Source: Haloferax sp. Q22
GTDB taxonomy: Archaea; Halobacteriota; Halobacteria; Halobacteriales; Haloferacaceae
Direction of reading: 5' to 3'
Assembly (NCBI RefSeq): GCF_001482285.1
Contig: NZ_LOEP01000030.1
Coordinates: forward strand, 40,954 to 104,953
DNA: 64,000 nt
Below, piece by piece: positions 8,637 through 15,994 of the stretch. Under the pieces are notes generated by a model. The model saw nothing but the letters and a program-made list of their open reading frames with translations. It was not told the DNA's origin and did no database searches. The stretch's first letter is position 1. Every line of letters begins with the position of its first letter. The translations under genes and the position numbers were made by a program.

Positions 8637-10022
8637 ATGTCAACAGAGGCAGTACAGGAGGGTGTCCCAGATAGAATACAGTCCGTAATCGATGACGTTG
8701 GAAAAGTCTCTGAGACCGGGGAGATTCCCGCACGGATACACAATGACAGGGAGATATTCGAGTTGGAACGTGACCGGGTGTTCGGGGGGGGTTGGGTGTT
8801 CATCGGCCATGAATCGGAAATTCCAGAGCCAGGCGACTACGCCAAGCGCTACATTGCCGACAACCCCGTCATCTTCGTTCGGGACGAGAACCACGAGATA
8901 CGCGTGTTGTTCGATGCCTGCCGGCATCGTGGCACTACCGTGGTGCGGGCGGAACAGGGGAATACGACCCATTTCCGGTGTCCTTACCACAACTGGACGT
9001 ACAAGAATACTGGCAAACTCGTTGGTGTTCCACACAAAGAGCAATGCTACAAGGAGCTAGACACGTGTGAATATGCTCTCCAGTCACCACCACAGGTCGA
9101 CACCTATGCAGGGCTCGTTTTCGCGTGCCTCTCAGAAGACACGCCACCGCTCGCCGAATACCTCGGTGATTTCAAATGGTATCTTGATATTGCCGTGGAT
9201 TTCGCTGAGGGTGGCTTAGAGGTCGTTGGCGAGCCGATTCGCTGGGAGGCCGATACAAGCTGGAAGATTGCCGCGGACAATTTCACTGGTGATGCCTATC
9301 ATGTACCTGCGGCACACAAGTCGACGATGGACCTCAACATCTTCCCCTCAGATCTAACGGCGCTTGCGGGCAACCGGACCTCTCTTGACGTGATCGATTG
9401 TAGCGGCCATTCATGTTCGTTCTCGTACTTCGAAGAGAGCCCAGGGGGGTACCCGGAGGAGATATTCACGGACGAACATCTCTCGCAGTTACAGTACAAG
9501 ATCGCAAAGAACCACGTGTCCATCGTCGGCACCGTGTTCCCGAATCTCTCGTTTAACAATACACTGAAAAACGCTGATCCGGACAACCGGGAACTGAAAA
9601 AGTTCCTTACAATTCGGAAGTGGCAGCCGGTTGCCTCAGATAGAACTCAGATCTGGAACTGGATTCTCGTCCCGAAAAACGCCTCCGAGGAGTTCAAAAA
9701 GCAGGCCTACGATACTGGAATTACAACCTTCAGCGTCTCAGGCAATTTCGAAGTAGATGATTTTGCTGTCTGGGACGGTATTACTGAAGCCGCAGGGAGT
9801 TCGTTCGCACGGCGAACCAATCGGCAATCGAACTACCAGATGAACATGGGAGAGATGGGCGAAGCTGAGGACATCTCCGATGAATGGGACGGGCCAGGTA
9901 CCGTTATCAACTCCGCTTTCGAGGACGGTACGATGCGGACGTTCTATCAGAGTTGGTATCAAATGATGACCGGTCAGCGTATCGATGGGTCGGATACCGA
10001 CTCGGAACAACGAGGTGCGTAA
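8637..10022 (+). CDS. Rieske non-heme iron aromatic-ring dioxygenase, large (alpha) subunit
   Basis: The 461-residue product has an N-terminal Rieske [2Fe-2S] domain with C95-x-H97 and C115-x2-H118. The catalytic domain shows the mononuclear iron motif D-N-F-T-G-D-A-Y-H-V-P-A-A-H at about 212-225, with the two facial-triad His residues and the bridging Asp. Family members hydroxylate an aromatic ring to a cis-dihydrodiol using electrons from a ferredoxin/reductase. The beta subunit gene follows directly. The substrate cannot be read from sequence; haloarchaeal relatives act on phenylpropionate- or benzoate-type acids. No ferredoxin or reductase gene is nearby. Confidence 0.9.
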   Translation: MSTEAVQEGVPDRIQSVIDDVGKVSETGEIPARIHNDREIFELERDRVFGGGWVFIGHESEIPEPGDYAKRYIADNPVIFVRDENHEIRVLFDACRHRGTTVVRAEQGNTTHFRCPYHNWTYKNTGKLVGVPHKEQCYKELDTCEYALQSPPQVDTYAGLVFACLSEDTPPLAEYLGDFKWYLDIAVDFAEGGLEVVGEPIRWEADTSWKIAADNFTGDAYHVPAAHKSTMDLNIFPSDLTALAGNRTSLDVIDCSGHSCSFSYFEESPGGYPEEIFTDEHLSQLQYKIAKNHVSIVGTVFPNLSFNNTLKNADPDNRELKKFLTIRKWQPVASDRTQIWNWILVPKNASEEFKKQAYDTGITTFSVSGNFEVDDFAVWDGITEAAGSSFARRTNRQSNYQMNMGEMGEAEDISDEWDGPGTVINSAFEDGTMRTFYQSWYQMMTGQRIDGSDTDSEQRGA

Positions 10023-10023
10023 A

Positions 10024-10536
10024 ATGATGACTCATAAACTACGGCTTGATTGCGAGGAATTCCTCTACCATGAGGCAGAATTGCTTGACGACAAGCGCCT
10101 CCACGACTGGTTTGATCTGCTTACTAACGACATCGAGTATCGCGTTCCTCGGAGGGTGACACGCGAGCGAGGTTCTGAGCGCTCGGAGTTCAGCGGGAAG
10201 GGCTTTCTCTACCGCGACGATCATGGGACCCTTTCGACGCGTGTTGAGCGTTTCGACAACGACTTCGCGTGGGCTGAAAATCCCCCATCACGGACGCGTC
10301 GGTTTGTCTCAAACGTTCGAGCGAGCGAACTCCCAAACGACAACGTGGACGATGTCACCGTGAAGAGTAATCTACTACTCTACCGGAGCCAGGGAGATAC
10401 TGCCAACCACGACCTTATCGTCGGGGAACGAAAGGATCGGCTCCGTCGCGTTGATGATGAATTCAAATTAGCTGATCGGACTGTGTATCTCGACCAGACG
10501 GTCCTCGCGACCCGGAATTTGTCGTTTTTCCTCTGA
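10024..10536 (+). CDS. Aromatic-ring dioxygenase, small (beta) subunit
   Basis: The 170-residue product has the cone-shaped beta-subunit pattern: F-L-Y-H-E-A-E-L-L-D-D at the N-terminus, D-I-E-Y-R-V-P-R in the first third and the terminal sequence R-T-V-Y-L-D-Q-T-V-L-A-T-R-N-L-S-F-F-L, typical of the small subunit of aromatic-ring dioxygenases. It begins 2 nt after the alpha-subunit stop, so the two are co-translated and probably assemble as an (alpha-beta)3 hexamer. Confidence 0.88.
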   Translation: MMTHKLRLDCEEFLYHEAELLDDKRLHDWFDLLTNDIEYRVPRRVTRERGSERSEFSGKGFLYRDDHGTLSTRVERFDNDFAWAENPPSRTRRFVSNVRASELPNDNVDDVTVKSNLLLYRSQGDTANHDLIVGERKDRLRRVDDEFKLADRTVYLDQTVLATRNLSFFL

Positions 10537-10551
10537 GAACGGAGTTCCATC

Positions 10552-10983
10552 ATGAACCTTATTCCACTCACCCAACTGGATGTGAAAGGAGACTCAATAG
10601 GTCTCAATCGGATTGAAACGCCGAAGGGGGAGCGTCTCGAAATCGAAACGCCGACGTCGTCGATTCGATTGGACGCAGTTGCACTAGAGGCACTCGCTTG
10701 GCAGAACCACGACACGCTTGCCAATCTATCAGGAGCGGATGCCACTCATCGGTCACCTATCAGAGAAGATGATTCAGCTGAACGAACCCAGCTGACAACC
10801 GTTTCGAATGAGTTTGGCTTTGTTACCGTCTACGAGATGAATACTGAATCTGGTGCCCGTATAGTCCTCAACGCTGAAAAACAGGGCGAGGTGATTCGGC
10901 TCTTCCCTACCGAACTCGAAACTCTCGCCCAGCAGGACCATAATCTCATCACACGGTGGCTTAGAAGCGATTTAAATGATTGA
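10552..10983 (+). CDS. Third gene of the dioxygenase operon, unknown function
   Basis: The 143-residue product is not recognised. It appears to contain two related halves: each has a beta-rich part followed by a short segment ending in a W-Q-N-H-D-T-L or A-Q-Q-D-H-N-L-I motif (about residues 44-58 and 126-138), which hints at an internal duplication. It starts 15 nt after the beta subunit and should be cotranscribed. It could be a small accessory or chaperone protein of the oxygenase; this is inference from position only. Confidence 0.7.
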   Translation: MNLIPLTQLDVKGDSIGLNRIETPKGERLEIETPTSSIRLDAVALEALAWQNHDTLANLSGADATHRSPIREDDSAERTQLTTVSNEFGFVTVYEMNTESGARIVLNAEKQGEVIRLFPTELETLAQQDHNLITRWLRSDLND

Positions 10984-11088
10984 CATCCTCCCACGCTTGA
11001 AGACGTCCCTCGAACGCAGAGCGTTCTGGTGTGCGAACGAGACGCAGAGCGTCTCGTCAACGCGGGAATCCCGACCGCAGTTGGGATA
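10980..11088 (-). other. Right-end region of an IS1341/TnpB-type element
   Basis: The sequence between the third dioxygenase gene and the TnpB fragment has the GACATCCTCCCACGC border typical of haloarchaeal IS200/IS605-type ends, and two imperfect hairpins (around CGCAGAGCG and GACGCAGAGCGTCTC at 11012-11060). In related elements this zone is the 3' part of the omegaRNA and the cut site. It directly abuts the dioxygenase operon stop. Confidence 0.55.
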
Positions 11089-11562
11089 TTAGGGTTCGCG
11101 GTTAGCAACTTGTTCTCGTAGGGCGAAACGGCCCTCACTACGGTCGAACAGATGAACCGCTGGCTGTGCCAACCAGCCGTTATCTCTATCGCCGCCATCC
11201 GTGGCGAGACTCGGGAGTACCTTTTGCCGAATGTTCTCCGCACCGTTCACGTCTGCGTTCGCAACTGTGTCGTATTTCTCACACACATACAGGCCACGTT
11301 CAACGCGCTGATTATCGTCGGTGTGGCCGCACGCCGAACACGATTTCGACGTATCGCGTTCTGACACCAACTCCACGTCGATCCCTCCGGCTTCCGCCTT
11401 GTAGTCCAGTAGCGTCGTGAAGCGGTCAAACGCCCACCCATGCAAATCAAGGTTGCCGTGGTCGCCCCAATTCCGGGGTGTACCGTTCTCGTCGTCTTCT
11501 CGGATGCCGCCGAGGTCGCCAACGACAAGGGTTCCAACACCTCGTTCAACACACTCCTCCAC
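11089..11562 (-). pseudogene. tnpB: TnpB (IS200/IS605 OrfB) C-terminal fragment
   Basis: This fragment carries the C-terminal RuvC and zinc part of TnpB: V-V-G-D-L-G-G-I-R-E, W-A-F-D-R-F-T-T-L-L, the zinc pair C-S-A-C, then N-A-D-V-N-G-A-E-N-I-R (RuvC-III region). The second zinc pair reads C-E-K-Y instead of C-x2-C, so a ligand is lost. The N-terminal roughly 250 residues are absent; upstream sequence runs directly into a promoter and antitoxin gene. It is a decayed RNA-guided nuclease gene, not expected to be active. Confidence 0.8.
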
Positions 11563-11652
11563 AATCGCAGATGTAGTGGGCCAGTTGATTGGCTACATCC
11601 TCGGCTGATACCTGCCTCGTCTGGCTCAAGTGAGGCTCACAATGTACACATC

Positions 11653-11956
11653 ATGAGCACCGAGAAGAAGCGCGTGCAGTTTCGGGCCCCCCAATCGGCT
11701 CATTGACCGGACGGATGCACTAGCCGCAGTCCTTGGGGAAGACCGAACAGACGTCCTCGTAACCGCGCTTCGGGAGTACCTCCAAGACGCTGCTCACGAC
11801 GACACACTCGTCCAGGAAATTGCCGACGCCTATTACGACGACGAGATCACTTTCCAGCAACTGAAAGCACTCGTCGGCGCCGAAGAGGCGGCAAACCTTC
11901 GCGTGTTGAAACAACAGTTAGACGAGGACTTCATCGACGAGGTCGCTGACGCATAG
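11653..11956 (+). pseudogene. Frameshifted antitoxin-type gene (ribbon-helix-helix/CopG-like)
   Basis: From ATG 11653 the start reads M-S-T-E-K-K-R-V-Q-F-R-A-P and then meets a stop. Removing one C from the C6 run at about 11690 restores R-L-I-D-R-T-D-A-L-A-A-V-L-G and a continuous acidic helical protein ending at TAG 11954. Short size, basic N-terminal strand and D-R-T-D-V-L-V-T-A-L-R-E-Y-L helix fit an RHH-type antitoxin. The ATG of the PIN gene follows the stop directly. The extra C in a homopolymer may be real decay or a read error. Confidence 0.7.
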
Positions 11957-12628
11957 ATGCCGCAGCTAATCGCAGACGCCTCCGCCCTCGTCAGTCTCGG
12001 GATCGTTACTGGCGACGAGCCCGATCCACTCGCACTTTGTCTCTCGCAGTACGAGGTCGTCGTCCCAACAGCGGTCATCGATGAACTCCGTGAGATTGCC
12101 TCCTACGATGACGTCCACGGGCACGCTGCGTCCGCCGTCCTCGATCAAACGGGGTCATTCACAACACAGTCGGTCGAGCTTGATGCTGAGTTTCCGCTCG
12201 ATGACGGTGAGAACGCGGCGGTCACCCTCGCAAACGAACTCGATGCTGCGCTCTTCCTCTGTGACGAGTTCAACCAGCCCTATCGAATTCACCGCGAGAA
12301 CGATCCGGCGTTCGCGATGGCCGGCCTCTGGGACGTCTGGGAGGGCGACGACGAGACGATCTCGTGCGTCACGATTCTCACGACGGAGCCGAACGACCTG
12401 ATGAACTCCATCCACGACCGGATGCCGGTTATCCTTCCGCAGGACGCGGAGTCCGACTGGCTCACCGCAGACTCGGACACCCGCAAGGAACTGTGCCAGC
12501 CGTACCCGAATGACGATCTGGGTGCCTACGAGATCTCGACGCGGGTCAACAACCCCGGTAACGACGAGCCCCAGGTCATCGAGCCACTGGACCACGAGCA
12601 ATCGGGCCTCGGCGAGTTCAGTTCCTGA
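11957..12628 (+). CDS. Chimeric protein: PIN toxin N-terminus joined to SRAP (YedK/HMCES) C-terminus
   Basis: Residues 1-105 are a PIN domain (D7 of I-A-D-A-S-A, E43 of V-I-D-E-L, D-D-G-E at 82-85 and D103 of L-C-D-E-F). From about residue 106 the sequence becomes the middle and end of an SOS-response-associated peptidase: Q-P-Y-R-I-H-R-E-N, F-A-M-A-G-L-W-D-V-W, T-I-L-T-T-E-P-N-D-L-M and the I-H-D-R-M-P-V-I-L region with the conserved His. The SRAP part lacks the catalytic N-terminal Cys2 and the G-F-Y-E-W Glu; the PIN part lacks its last helices. The junction is near 12272. It is probably a recombination product without full activity of either parent. Confidence 0.75.
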   Translation: MPQLIADASALVSLGIVTGDEPDPLALCLSQYEVVVPTAVIDELREIASYDDVHGHAASAVLDQTGSFTTQSVELDAEFPLDDGENAAVTLANELDAALFLCDEFNQPYRIHRENDPAFAMAGLWDVWEGDDETISCVTILTTEPNDLMNSIHDRMPVILPQDAESDWLTADSDTRKELCQPYPNDDLGAYEISTRVNNPGNDEPQVIEPLDHEQSGLGEFSS

Positions 12629-12646
12629 TAGCTGACGGGGTCACGG

Positions 12647-12781
12647 TCACTGCATCGGCGACGCCGCCGCTGAATCGACGAGCGAGTACTCTCGATCTCG
12701 GATGGTACCTTCTGCCATGAGGCGGTCTTCGAGATGCTCACGCTCGGTCTTATCCAAGTGTGCCTTCCGCTGAGAGAGCAT
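12647..12781 (-). CDS. Possible 44-residue small protein or gene remnant
   Basis: An open frame on the minus strand starts at ATG 12781 (M-L-S-Q-R-K-A-H-L-D-K) and continues with charged helical sequence (E-R-E-H-L-E-D-R-L-M-A-E-G-T-I-R-D-R-E-Y). Composition is haloarchaeal and the frame is closed by TGA. No family is recognised. It may be the N-terminal remnant of a longer gene that lost its end to the adjacent SRAP recombination. Confidence 0.4.
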   Translation of the reverse strand: MLSQRKAHLDKTEREHLEDRLMAEGTIRDREYSLVDSAAASPMQ

Positions 12782-12816
12782 ACGTACTATGCGACGATGA
12801 CCCGTCTGTTATCAGG

Positions 12817-14217
12817 CTAGCACCCATCTTGATCATCTGATTCCGTTTCAGATGGCCATGTTGGGTCCTCTGGGCGGGGAATCTCCTCTACCAAATCCTT
12901 CTCGAACTTCGAAGCTCTCCAGGCTATCACGTTCTCCTTCCGCTGGACGTACTTTTCGTCAGTATCCAGCCACCGGGCAATCTCCTCGTACCTGTGACCA
13001 GCACAGAGCAGCACCATCAACGCGAAATCGAAGCGATCGAGATTGCTCTCGTTCGCATCAGCATCAATCCGGTCGAGGAACGCCTGTGAGGCATCACCGA
13101 CGAACTCCATCAGTATCTCATACAGCTCTTCGTCATCAAATCCATCAAACGTGAATCCCTCCGTGATGTTGTTCCCAGGGTCACTCTCTTCGGTATCCCA
13201 GCGAATCTCTTCGATGGTTGCTCTTTCACAGTCGTGAAGTCTCGATAGGCGCTCTGGATACTCCTGTTCCCAAGTCGTGATTGTGTCGGCGACAGCCTCA
13301 GATTGAGCGTGTTCGATATAGGGATCACACCCTCGCTTCGCGATGACTGACTCGATGTTCTTTCCCGAGATCGTCAGTAGTACGGACGCACATCGATCAG
13401 TCTGTTCGAGGATCTGTGCGACTTCACGACGCGATTCGAGTTCGTCAAGGCCTGCACGCTTCTGCGCGTCGTGGACGAGGTTGTTTCTGCGTTCTTTGAC
13501 CTCGACAAGCGATCCATGGTCACCTCCGGTCAGTATTTGGATATCACAGAGTTTCTCTAATCGCTTCGCGTGCCCCATACTCCGAACGTGCTCTGTGATG
13601 CTGTCGAGACGAGCTTCCTCGCGAAAGAGTTCGTTGAGGACTGTTTCTGTTGTCAGCTCTTCGATGAGTGCCGAGGCGAGGAGGAGATACGAAAAGAATG
13701 ACCGCTCAATGTCGCTGTCGATCTCGTCGGTGGACCGGAGTTTTTCAGCGATTTCAGCACGCTGTTCGAGATAATACTCGAGGACGTTGTCTGAATGCCC
13801 GACGAGAGAGTTTTGGCGTTCTACGTAGGCAACTTGGAGGAGTAATTCCTTCTCGAAAGGGGTGCTCTCACTCAGCTTCTGGCACTTCTGGAGCGAACTT
13901 GTGGGGAGATGGCGAGTCAAATAATCGATGTCGTCGTAGACGAGCGGCGTATTCGTCGGACAATTGTCTACGATTGACTGAAAGTCGTCGTTGTCAGCGA
14001 GTTCGCTGAGTGCAGCACGTATCTCGTCGACGCTAAGTTCCCGAACATCTTCTGACGCGTCTGAGTCTTCACCGACCGGAACAACGCGGTACGACGCATC
14101 TCCAACGATGACGACCGGGCCTTCCAGATCGAGAACCTGATATTCCCCGATAGGGCTCAGAGAGACTGTCTCTGCGTCTATTTCGAACGATACGTCGAGA
14201 TCAGTGTCGTCGCCCAC
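12817..14217 (-). CDS. HEPN-domain protein, candidate RNase/defence or toxin protein
   Basis: This 466-residue protein of unrecognised family has a beta-rich N-terminus (1-50). Residues about 165-260 are all-helical and contain the motif R244-N-N-L-V-H249, the R-x4-H active site of HEPN ribonucleases, in the context V-K-E-R-R-N-N-L-V-H-D. A third helical domain (about 375-440, L-M-V-L-L-C-A-G-H-R-Y-E-E-I-A-R-W-L then Y-V-Q-R-K-E-N-V) resembles an HTH. A 40-codon frame ends 22 nt upstream of its start and is probably cotranscribed. HEPN proteins act as toxins, abortive-infection effectors or RNA-processing enzymes; which applies here is open. Confidence 0.65.
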   Translation of the reverse strand: MGDDTDLDVSFEIDAETVSLSPIGEYQVLDLEGPVVIVGDASYRVVPVGEDSDASEDVRELSVDEIRAALSELADNDDFQSIVDNCPTNTPLVYDDIDYLTRHLPTSSLQKCQKLSESTPFEKELLLQVAYVERQNSLVGHSDNVLEYYLEQRAEIAEKLRSTDEIDSDIERSFFSYLLLASALIEELTTETVLNELFREEARLDSITEHVRSMGHAKRLEKLCDIQILTGGDHGSLVEVKERRNNLVHDAQKRAGLDELESRREVAQILEQTDRCASVLLTISGKNIESVIAKRGCDPYIEHAQSEAVADTITTWEQEYPERLSRLHDCERATIEEIRWDTEESDPGNNITEGFTFDGFDDEELYEILMEFVGDASQAFLDRIDADANESNLDRFDFALMVLLCAGHRYEEIARWLDTDEKYVQRKENVIAWRASKFEKDLVEEIPRPEDPTWPSETESDDQDGC

Positions 14218-14239
14218 GCGTCAAAAACTGCAAAGGGCT

Positions 14240-14362
14240 CTATTCGACTTGGGCTTCGTACTCGTCCCAAAGCGTGTCGATGTCCGTGCCGGTCTCCTCA
14301 GAGATATGGCGCAGCAACTGCGCCCTGTTCTCGAACCGACGGAGCTGGCCCTTTGCGCTCAT
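14240..14362 (-). CDS. 40-residue partner protein upstream of the HEPN gene
   Basis: ATG 14362 opens a 40-residue frame (M-S-A-K-G-Q-L-R-R-F-E-N-R-A-Q-L-L, ending W-D-E-Y-E-A-Q-V-E) that stops 22 nt before the HEPN start. It is in frame with the truncated Orc1 fragment, so a simple ORF call fuses them, but an AT-rich TTTATTAC box about 30 nt before ATG 14362 suggests an independent promoter and start. The helical, charged sequence is antitoxin-like, but no family is recognised. Confidence 0.5.
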   Translation of the reverse strand: MSAKGQLRRFENRAQLLRHISEETGTDIDTLWDEYEAQVE

Positions 14363-14824
14363 AGTAGTACATAATCGCTCCTGCAGTAATAAATCACGGG
14401 GGTGCATGCTCTCGGTCAACAAAACACGACCTACCAGTGCTATAATCACCTCATAGACGACGCGCTGGTGTGGCGTGAGCGAGTCGAGGCTCTTCTGCTT
14501 GATCTGGGCCCGGGCATCCTCGGCGGCGTCGAGGAGAATGTCGTCGGTGATGCGCTCGTGGTTCTCGCTATCTGCCTTGCCGGCGGCCGTTCGGAGGATG
14601 CCTATTGCGAGGCGGGCGTCGCCGGCGGCCGCGTCGGCGATCCGGTAGAGCTGGTCGTCGGTGATGACGTCCTCGTCGAGCCCCCACTTCGCCCGCGCAC
14701 TCAGGATGTCGTACAGCTGCTTGTCGTGGTACTTGTCCATCCGGACGTGTTCACTCGAACGGAGCCGACTCACAAGCCGGTCGTCGACGCGCTGCAGACG
14801 ATTATCAGCGACTTCGGTGTCCAC
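14363..14824 (-). pseudogene. Orc1/Cdc6 replication initiator, fragment lacking both ends
   Basis: The readable part covers the AAA+ lid: D-D-R-L-V-S-R-L (arginine-finger/sensor region), E-Q-L-Y-D-I-L-S-A-R-A-K-W-type helix and the sensor-2 motif A-G-D-A-R-L-A-I-G-I-L-R-T-A-A, then H-Q-R-V-V-Y-E-V, where the winged-helix domain should begin. Walker A and B (N-terminal about 150-200 residues) are missing upstream and the wHTH is missing downstream, where sequence changes to the HEPN operon promoter. It is a relic of a second replicon or of an earlier origin. Confidence 0.8.
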
Positions 14825-15098
14825 CGAAGTATTCTCGAGTATCTTCCCGACTCCAGTGAGGAGTTTCGAACAGTCTGAATTCGGCTTTCGGGCTGGTCTC
14901 TCCGTTCACACTTTTTTAAGGTTGTTCACAGGTGGACCCCACGTTTCCGACGTTCTTGACGACCGGCTAGTAGAATCAAATCACCGTCTGAACGTGTTTG
15001 GGAGGTGAGTTGTGTCGGTACGTTTGGGGGGCGACTGCTCGGGTTGCGCACGCTCCGGCGGGCAGTCCGTTCCTGCCGGGCCCGGGCGTTTCGCGCTG

Positions 15099-15120
15099 CC
15101 GTTGCGTCTGCGACGGACGG
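15099..15120 (+). repeat. GC-rich palindromic repeat, copy 1
   Basis: Core CCGTTGCGTCTGCGACGG followed by ACGG. The arms CCGTTGC/GCGACGG pair with one mismatch. It shares the upstream flank CGCTG with copy 3. Confidence 0.65.
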
Positions 15121-15249
15121 GGCACGGTCGCGGGGCCGGGTCGGGCCGCGTGCAGCCACCCGATACCGGTCAGCCCCGAGGGCGGGCCTGCGAGCGCTCG
15201 GCCCGCGTCCGGGCCGTGACCGAGACCGGGCCGGCTGCATCTTCACCAG

Positions 15250-15263
15250 CCGTTGCGTCGGCG
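15250..15263 (+). repeat. GC-rich palindromic repeat, partial copy
   Basis: CCGTTGCGTC matches the first ten bases of the unit, then diverges (GGCG). Confidence 0.4.
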
Positions 15264-15540
15264 CTCCCTCGATGCGGTCGCGCCGTCGGCCGGCTGGTTC
15301 AGACGTGGCCGCTTGCGCGGTCCGGGCGGGCTGCTCGCCGTTCGGGCGATTGCCCTCACCCCTCGTTCACCCGGGCTGCCGCGGCTACTGGGGGCTCGCC
15401 GTGCTCACCCCCATATGCCACGGTCCGGGGCTCACTCAGGGCTGGCTGTGCGGCCTGCCGGGCGTGCGCTCAAACTCGACCGCGACGAGCTGTGGGTCTG
15501 CGGGCGTCCAGCCCGCACCGGGCTGCCGCACGAGGCGTTT

Positions 15541-15562
15541 CCGTTGCGTCTGCGACGGACGG
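15541..15562 (+). repeat. GC-rich palindromic repeat, copy 2
   Basis: Identical to copy 1 over the 22-nt unit, 442 nt downstream of it, with unrelated flanks. The copies fall in different reading frames, so conservation is at the DNA or RNA level. Confidence 0.65.
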
Positions 15563-15696
15563 GACAGGCTCGTGCGGGTCCGGGCGCGGTGCTGTTCCGG
15601 CGGGTCCTCGCTCTCTGCGGCCTCGCTGTGGCCGTATGCGACGCCGTTCACCACCGTATACCCCCCGGCCGTGCCGCCTCGGTGCCGCGGCCGCTG

Positions 15697-15718
15697 CCGT
15701 TGCGTCTGTGACGGACGG
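15697..15718 (+). repeat. GC-rich palindromic repeat, copy 3
   Basis: Matches copy 1 except one C-to-T change (GTCTGTGACGG). It lies 298 nt before the OB-fold gene start. Confidence 0.65.
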
Positions 15719-15994
15719 ACTCGGCGCGGCGCCGACCCGCGGTGACCGGCTGGGTATATGGTGGTGACCGCGCGCTCACCTCGAGGTTCACCCCCGCACT
15801 CGTCTGTGGGGGGTGCCGTCGGTGCCGCGCCGCGCCGGACAGGGTCCGGCGTGAAGGCGCGGCGCGGGCACCTCGGTGACGGCGTCATCGGTCGACGTCG
15901 GAGCCGTGGCTCGGGTAGGTTAGTTCGTGAGAATCCCGCGAGTGGAGTCGCGGGCGTTGGCGCGTCAGCGCCTTCGAAACTTGGTGAAGTTCCA

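Larger units (their letters stand above)
14886..15994. other. 1.1-kb very GC-rich non-coding stretch with short repeats
   Basis: Several long frames are open on both strands, but all encode Arg/Cys/Gly/Pro-rich sequence unlike haloarchaeal proteins, as expected where GC richness removes stop codons. The stretch holds three copies plus one partial copy of an imperfect palindrome (annotated separately) and ends in a T-free leader of the OB-fold gene. It may be a structured RNA, an origin or a partition site. Confidence 0.5.

Noticed and set aside
15005..15767. Long overlapping frames of about 250 residues in the GC-rich stretch
   Set aside because: Arg/Cys/Pro-rich composition unlike acidic halophile proteins, no start signals, and repeats shift frame between copies; explained by absence of AT-rich stop codons.
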